DNA of 8,450 nucleotides from Kiritimatiellia bacterium (GTDB taxonomy: Bacteria > Verrucomicrobiota > Kiritimatiellia > RFP12 > UBA1067), in contig JAEDKA010000081.1 in NCBI GenBank assembly GCA_016296065.1, positions 1 to 8,450 of the forward strand, in the 5' to 3' direction. Below, piece after piece: positions 5,484-8,450 of the stretch. The notes beneath the pieces are model-generated. The model made no database searches. It worked only from the letters and a program-made list of their open reading frames with translations, and had not been told where the DNA came from. Numbering within the stretch: position 1 is the stretch's first letter; every line of letters starts with the position of its first letter. The position numbers and the translations under genes are program-made.

Positions 5484-5999
5484 TCAAAGGGCCTTGACGA
5501 GATCGAGAATCCGGTTGCGCGTCTCTTCCGTTTTCTGCTCATCGATCTTGGCGGTGACGATGCCGGCATCCTCAACGCCCCAGTAGCGCTGGATGCCGTG
5601 ATACTCCCCGATTGCGCCGTCGTACACGTTTGGGGAATAGGAGGAGAGCAACAGCGCCATCTTCGCCACCTTCGGCGGCTTCTGCATATTGTAGATGCGC
5701 TGAATTGGCGCCTGTATCTGCGCGGACATCGTGAAGTAGTAGATCGGTGCAGCAAGAACGAGGCCTTCCGCCTCGGCAAGAAGCGGATAGAGTTCCTGCA
5801 TGTCGTCCTTCTGGACGCACGTTCCGTTGCCTTTGCCGTGGCAGTACTCGCAGGCCATGCATCCGGCGATCTTCTTGTGCGCCACATCGACGAGCGTCAC
5901 CGTGTGCCCGGCCGCCTCGGCGGCCTTGCGGCATTCCTCCGCCATCCAGGCGGTGTTTCCGTTCGCGCGCGGCGAACCTTGAAGAATGAGAATGTTCAT
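5484..5999 (-). CDS. Flavodoxin-fold NAD(P)H-dependent oxidoreductase, Fe-S flavoprotein-like
   Basis: A 171-residue protein starting MNILILQGSPRANGNT, the FMN-phosphate loop of the NADPH-dependent FMN reductase/Isf family. A cysteine cluster at C47, C50, C53 and C61 (GCMACEYCHGKGNGTC) fits the Isf motif CX2CX2CX4-7C. APIYYFTMSAQIQAPIQRIY forms the next conserved flavin-binding segment. The role is probably electron transfer from reduced nicotinamide or ferredoxin to an acceptor such as peroxide or rubrerythrin (inference). The ATG at 5999 follows AAGGA by nine bases. It opens a run of closely spaced genes (MBL hydrolase, rubrerythrin). No clear promoter was found in the 187 bases upstream, so read-through from the GPx gene is possible. 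It is distantly related to the flavoprotein at 1539-2186. Confidence 0.87.
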   Translation of the reverse strand: MNILILQGSPRANGNTAWMAEECRKAAEAAGHTVTLVDVAHKKIAGCMACEYCHGKGNGTCVQKDDMQELYPLLAEAEGLVLAAPIYYFTMSAQIQAPIQRIYNMQKPPKVAKMALLLSSYSPNVYDGAIGEYHGIQRYWGVEDAGIVTAKIDEQKTEETRNRILDLVKAL

Positions 6000-6128
6000 T
6001 TGTGTATTTCCTTTTGGCTTATCGCTTTCATGTTGTCCTGTTCGTTTCTTGCTTAACGCAAACTACGTTGTTGCACTTGCCGAATGGAGAGCCGGCTTCA
6101 GACCACGCAGTCGTCAACTAAGCGTGCG

Positions 6129-6161
6129 CGCATCTTGCGTCCCCGCATCTTGCGGATGCGG
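6129..6161. repeat. Direct repeat and hairpin in the spacer after the GPx gene
   Basis: CGCATCTTGCG occurs twice, at 6129-6139 and 6144-6154 (15-base period). The second copy is part of a hairpin with 7-bp arms CCGCATC/GATGCGG (6143-6161) around five bases. No T-run follows on either strand, so it is at best a weak terminator or mRNA-stabilising stem. The remainder of the 6000-6186 spacer holds the ribosome site of the next gene and nothing else I can support. Confidence 0.5.
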
Positions 6162-6186
6162 CGTAAGGCGTTTTGGGCGGCCCTTT

Positions 6187-6870
6187 TCATTGCCGCTGGC
6201 AGCAAGGCGACTGGGAAATCAGCGCCTCGATGCAGTCGGCGAGGGCGGCAGGCGTCGTCTTGGGGCCGCTGCGCTTGACGACGTTTCCATTGCGGTCCAC
6301 GAGGAACTTGGTGAAGTTCCACTCGATGTCGCCAGGCGCCTCCGCGCCGGTCATGTTGTGTTTCTTCAGAAGCGCGCGCAGCGCGGCGGTCTCTTCCGCG
6401 GCATCGTCGTCAGCCGGCTTCTGCTCCTTGAGGAACTTGAAGAACGGCTCGGCATTCGCGCCGTTCACCTCGACCTTCGCAAGCTGGTCAAACGTCGTAT
6501 TGTACTTGAGAGTGCAGAACTGGTGAATCTCGTCGTCGCTGCCCGGTGCCTGGTGCCCAAATTGATCGCATGGGAAGTCGAGAATCTCAAGCCCCTTGTC
6601 GTGGTACTTGGCGTAGAGCCCCTCGAGCCCCTCGTACTGCGGCGTGAAACCGCAGCCGGTAGCTGTATTCACGACAAGAATCACCTTGCCCTTGAGGTCG
6701 GCGATGTTTAGCGTCATGCCTTTTCGGGCCTTGACGGTGAAGTCATATACATTCATGATGTTTTTCTCTTTTTCGTGTGACTGTACGGCGCCGTCCACCG
6801 GAGACTCCAACGAGCACCAGGCGACGACCACGCAAAACATGGACAATCCCAATAGCATTTGCAGTTTCAC
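6187..6870 (-). CDS. gpx: Glutathione-peroxidase-family protein, possibly exported
   Basis: A thioredoxin-fold peroxidase that reduces hydroperoxides. Numbered from the GTG start (227 aa), the GPx tetrad is C73 (NTATGCGFTPQY), Q107 (PCDQFGHQAPG), W184 and N185 (WNFTKFLVD). C119 (IHQFCTLKYN) sits where the resolving cysteine of thioredoxin-dependent GPx enzymes lies. It is thus a cysteine enzyme, not a selenoprotein. The GTG at 6870 has AAAGGA eight bases upstream and is only 19 bases after the hydrolase stop. It adds a lysine and a hydrophobic run (MLLGLSMFCVVVAWC) that looks like a signal peptide or anchor, though with no clear cleavage site or lipobox. The usual family start would be the ATG at 6756 (189 aa), preceded only by a weak AAGAG site. 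Confidence 0.9.
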   Translation of the reverse strand: MKLQMLLGLSMFCVVVAWCSLESPVDGAVQSHEKEKNIMNVYDFTVKARKGMTLNIADLKGKVILVVNTATGCGFTPQYEGLEGLYAKYHDKGLEILDFPCDQFGHQAPGSDDEIHQFCTLKYNTTFDQLAKVEVNGANAEPFFKFLKEQKPADDDAAEETAALRALLKKHNMTGAEAPGDIEWNFTKFLVDRNGNVVKRSGPKTTPAALADCIEALISQSPCCQRQ

Positions 6871-6889
6871 ATCTGGATTCCTTTGTCTC

Positions 6890-7639
6890 TCATGCAAGTT
6901 TCATGACACGCTTGAGAGCGAGGCTTTCGTAGCCTTCGGGGCAGTGCGTGGAGAGATAGACGGTCGGGCGCGCCTTGACGAATGCGCGCACGCGGTCGAG
7001 CGTGTCGCGAGCGGCGGCCTTGTCCTCGAAGATGATGCTGAGCTTGTTCGCCTTGAGCGCGGCATCGCAGTAGGTGACGTCGCCGTGCATCATGTAGAAG
7101 AGACCGTCGTCCTCCGCGATGATGATCGAATTGCCCTTCGTGTGCCCAGGGGCGAAGACGTAGCGGACGCCCGGCGCGATGATCTGCGAACGCTCGAACT
7201 CGTAGTAGGCTCCGTCGGAGAACGGGCAACGCACGACGTTCTCCCCTTCCAGCTTCATCGCATCCGCCTCCTCGGGCGAAAGATAGACCTTCGCGTTCGG
7301 GAAGCTCTTGATGTGGTCCGTATGGTCGTTGTGCTTGTGCGTGATCAGAATCTTCGTGACGCGGGCCGGGTCGATGCCGGCGGCCTTGAGCGCGTCCATG
7401 TAGCCCGAAACCCGGTCGCCCATGTAGAGCGGTGCCCCGAACGTGCGCGGCTGGCTGAAGCCATCGTCGATGCCCGTGTCGGCGAGAATCACCTCATCGC
7501 CCAGGTCGAGGACGTAGTTCTGAAGGCTGTTGCGGTAGTACATCTGGTCGTCGAACGCCTCCTTGCCCTCCTCGCCGCCAAAGGCAAAGGGTTGCGAGAT
7601 GAAGCCGCCGTCGAACATGCGGATTGTCTTGATGGTCAT
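6890..7639 (-). CDS. MBL-fold metallo-hydrolase, AHL-lactonase-like (copy 2)
   Basis: A 249-residue paralogue of the enzyme at 4701-5459. The ligands are all kept: H101, H103, D105, H106 (THKHNDHTD), H166, D187 with Y190, and H232. The first 60 residues are about 75 percent identical between copies. The main differences are in the loop after DDG (one residue shorter here) and in the stretch 117-140, which may border the active site, so substrate preference may differ. The ATG at 7639 overlaps the TetR stop (ATGA) and has AAAGGA nine bases upstream. Codons reading further upstream belong to the regulator in another frame. It is the likely direct target of the TetR regulator and leads into the GPx gene. 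Confidence 0.9.
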   Translation of the reverse strand: MTIKTIRMFDGGFISQPFAFGGEEGKEAFDDQMYYRNSLQNYVLDLGDEVILADTGIDDGFSQPRTFGAPLYMGDRVSGYMDALKAAGIDPARVTKILITHKHNDHTDHIKSFPNAKVYLSPEEADAMKLEGENVVRCPFSDGAYYEFERSQIIAPGVRYVFAPGHTKGNSIIIAEDDGLFYMMHGDVTYCDAALKANKLSIIFEDKAAARDTLDRVRAFVKARPTVYLSTHCPEGYESLALKRVMKLA

Positions 7640-8265
7640 TTTCTGTGTTCCTTTCTCCTGCAGGGTTTTGTTTCCAAAAGCAGACTGCAAAGCGGCGCGG
7701 GGATTGCCTCTATGAGGAAATCTCTGAACATCTCCGGCGGCATCGGATTCGATGCCGCGATCCAAAGCGCAAGTTCGCAGACAACGCCTTCAACGTAGAA
7801 GCGCACAAGCCGCATAACGCCATCTGTAACCGCTGCCGCACCATGCCGCCGCCGTATGTAGTCGGGAATCACGGCGACTCCGTGTCGGACCAGCGTCATG
7901 CACAGGCTTTCCGGCCCTATCCTGTCACGGAACGCCCCCAGGAAAAGCGCACGGTCCGCCTCCAGCCGCTCAAGCCCGCGCAACACCCGATCCGGGAACG
8001 TCGATCCGGCAAAATCTGCGCTCATCCCCTCAAGGTAGGCATAGTCAGCCGCCGCATAGCTCCAGAATACAAGGTCGTACTTGCTCCTGAAATGATTGTA
8101 AAACGTGCGGGATGAATACCCCGCCTCGTGTACGATCTCGCTAACGGTGATCTGCTCAAAGGTCTTCGTGCGCACAACACGCCGCAACGCATTGGCGAAT
8201 GCGTTGAGCATGTCCCCTTCAGGCGGCAGGAACGCGACACTTCTTTTACTGACTGTCACATTCAT
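7636..8265 (-). CDS. TetR/AcrR-family transcriptional regulator
   Basis: A protein of up to 209 residues. The helix-turn-helix is clear: FEQITVSEIVHEAGYSSRTF, then YNHFRSKYDL (within about 36-65). The C-terminal ligand domain is divergent, with VRFYVEGVVCELALWI near the end resembling the DhaS/TetR_C_33-type subgroup. Its effector is unknown. The start is uncertain. The ATG at 8265 directly abuts a good -10 box, so the transcript would begin just inside it. The GTG two codons on (8259) as a leaderless start, or the ATG at 8211 behind AAGGGG, would each still keep the whole DNA-binding domain. The stop overlaps the next ATG by four bases. It probably represses its own operon through the dyad at 8294-8319. 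Confidence 0.9.
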   Translation of the reverse strand: MNVTVSKRSVAFLPPEGDMLNAFANALRRVVRTKTFEQITVSEIVHEAGYSSRTFYNHFRSKYDLVFWSYAAADYAYLEGMSADFAGSTFPDRVLRGLERLEADRALFLGAFRDRIGPESLCMTLVRHGVAVIPDYIRRRHGAAAVTDGVMRLVRFYVEGVVCELALWIAASNPMPPEMFRDFLIEAIPAPLCSLLLETKPCRRKEHRK

Positions 8266-8294
8266 AGTATACCATTTCCAATCCAAGACCTCAA
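8266..8294 (-). promoter_or_regulatory. Sigma70-type promoter of the TetR operon
   Basis: On the minus strand, -35 TTGAGG (8289-8294) and -10 TATACT (8266-8271) are separated by exactly 17 bases. The -10 touches the ATG at 8265, so the predicted start (near 8259) lies inside the longest reading frame. Confidence 0.7.
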
Positions 8295-8319
8295 TTCACA
8301 AATATAGCCATTTGTGAAT
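8294..8319. promoter_or_regulatory. Perfect dyad, probable TetR operator
   Basis: ATTCACAAAT (8294-8303) and ATTTGTGAAT (8310-8319) are exact complements around six bases. The dyad overlaps the upstream edge of the -35 box by one base. Size and placement suit a TetR dimer blocking RNA polymerase. Assignment to this regulator is inferred from position. Confidence 0.75.
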
Positions 8320-8450
8320 CTCCGCGCCATGGCCAGACATTCGCATCACGCCCTGCAGGAAACTTCCTTGCCTTCATCTTGTGATTTTAACCTTCTTGTG
8401 GAGTAGAGCATTCCGCCTCGGTTCTTCCGATGCGGAGGCCCCCTCATCAA
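8320..8450. other. Right-edge intergenic stretch, nothing assigned
   Basis: The 131 bases upstream of the operator hold no coding frame with a convincing start and product, and no RNA gene that I can see. A weak GCCTC/GAGGC pairing near 8420-8440 is too short to call a terminator. Confidence 0.5.

Noticed and set aside
4296..6056. Open plus-strand frame of 586 codons opposite the rubrerythrin, MBL and flavoprotein genes
   Set aside because: It lies antisense to three intact, motif-bearing genes, is rich in Arg, Val and Leu as expected of antisense GC-rich codons, and shows no domain. A similar antisense frame covers copy 2 of the hydrolase at 6644-7798.
1..8450. CRISPR array, insertion-sequence ends or phage genes
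   Set aside because: No regularly spaced repeats, transposase, integrase or structural phage protein was seen on either strand.

Overview
This window of GC-rich bacterial DNA codes almost entirely on the minus strand, so genes are transcribed from high to low coordinates. It has ordinary bacterial signals: Shine-Dalgarno sites of the AAGGAG type and sigma70-like -35/-10 boxes. A rubrerythrin, two flavoproteins with Isf-type cysteine clusters and a thiol-peroxidase-type GPx point to an anaerobe or microaerophile coping with occasional oxygen and reactive electrophiles. The lineage cannot be fixed from the sequence; an uncultured anaerobe of the PVC group is only a guess.

Layout in transcription order. 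Block A (8319-6187): a TetR-family regulator with its own promoter and a perfect 10-bp-arm dyad, joined by an ATGA overlap to an AHL-lactonase-like metallo-beta-lactamase-fold (MBL) hydrolase, then a glutathione-peroxidase-family protein that may begin at a GTG and carry a signal-like N-terminus. Block B (5999-3864), after a 187-bp spacer with a hairpin: an Fe-S flavoprotein-like protein, a second paralogous MBL hydrolase, rubrerythrin, and a decayed flavin-reductase-like gene. Block C (3836-1495): an AdhR-like MerR regulator behind a textbook MerR promoter (19-bp spacer, perfect 18-bp palindrome, apparently leaderless mRNA), a YajO-like aldo/keto reductase, an inverted repeat with three octamer units, a second Fe-S flavoprotein-like protein, and a Rossmann-fold oxidoreductase cut off after about 16 residues. 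Block D (1494-497): scrambled gene remains, then a RelB/DinJ-type antitoxin and a YoeB-type toxin with a clear promoter. At the left edge is the start of an HD-domain hydrolase gene behind a long imperfect dyad.

How the parts may work together (inference): peroxide removal (GPx, rubrerythrin), electrophile or aldehyde removal (MerR/aldo-keto reductase), flavin electron transfer and two lactonase-like hydrolases form a stress-defence region run by two separate regulators. Its most distinctive trait is that each MBL paralogue sits directly upstream of a different peroxidase. Block D and the pseudogenes show that the left half has been rearranged.
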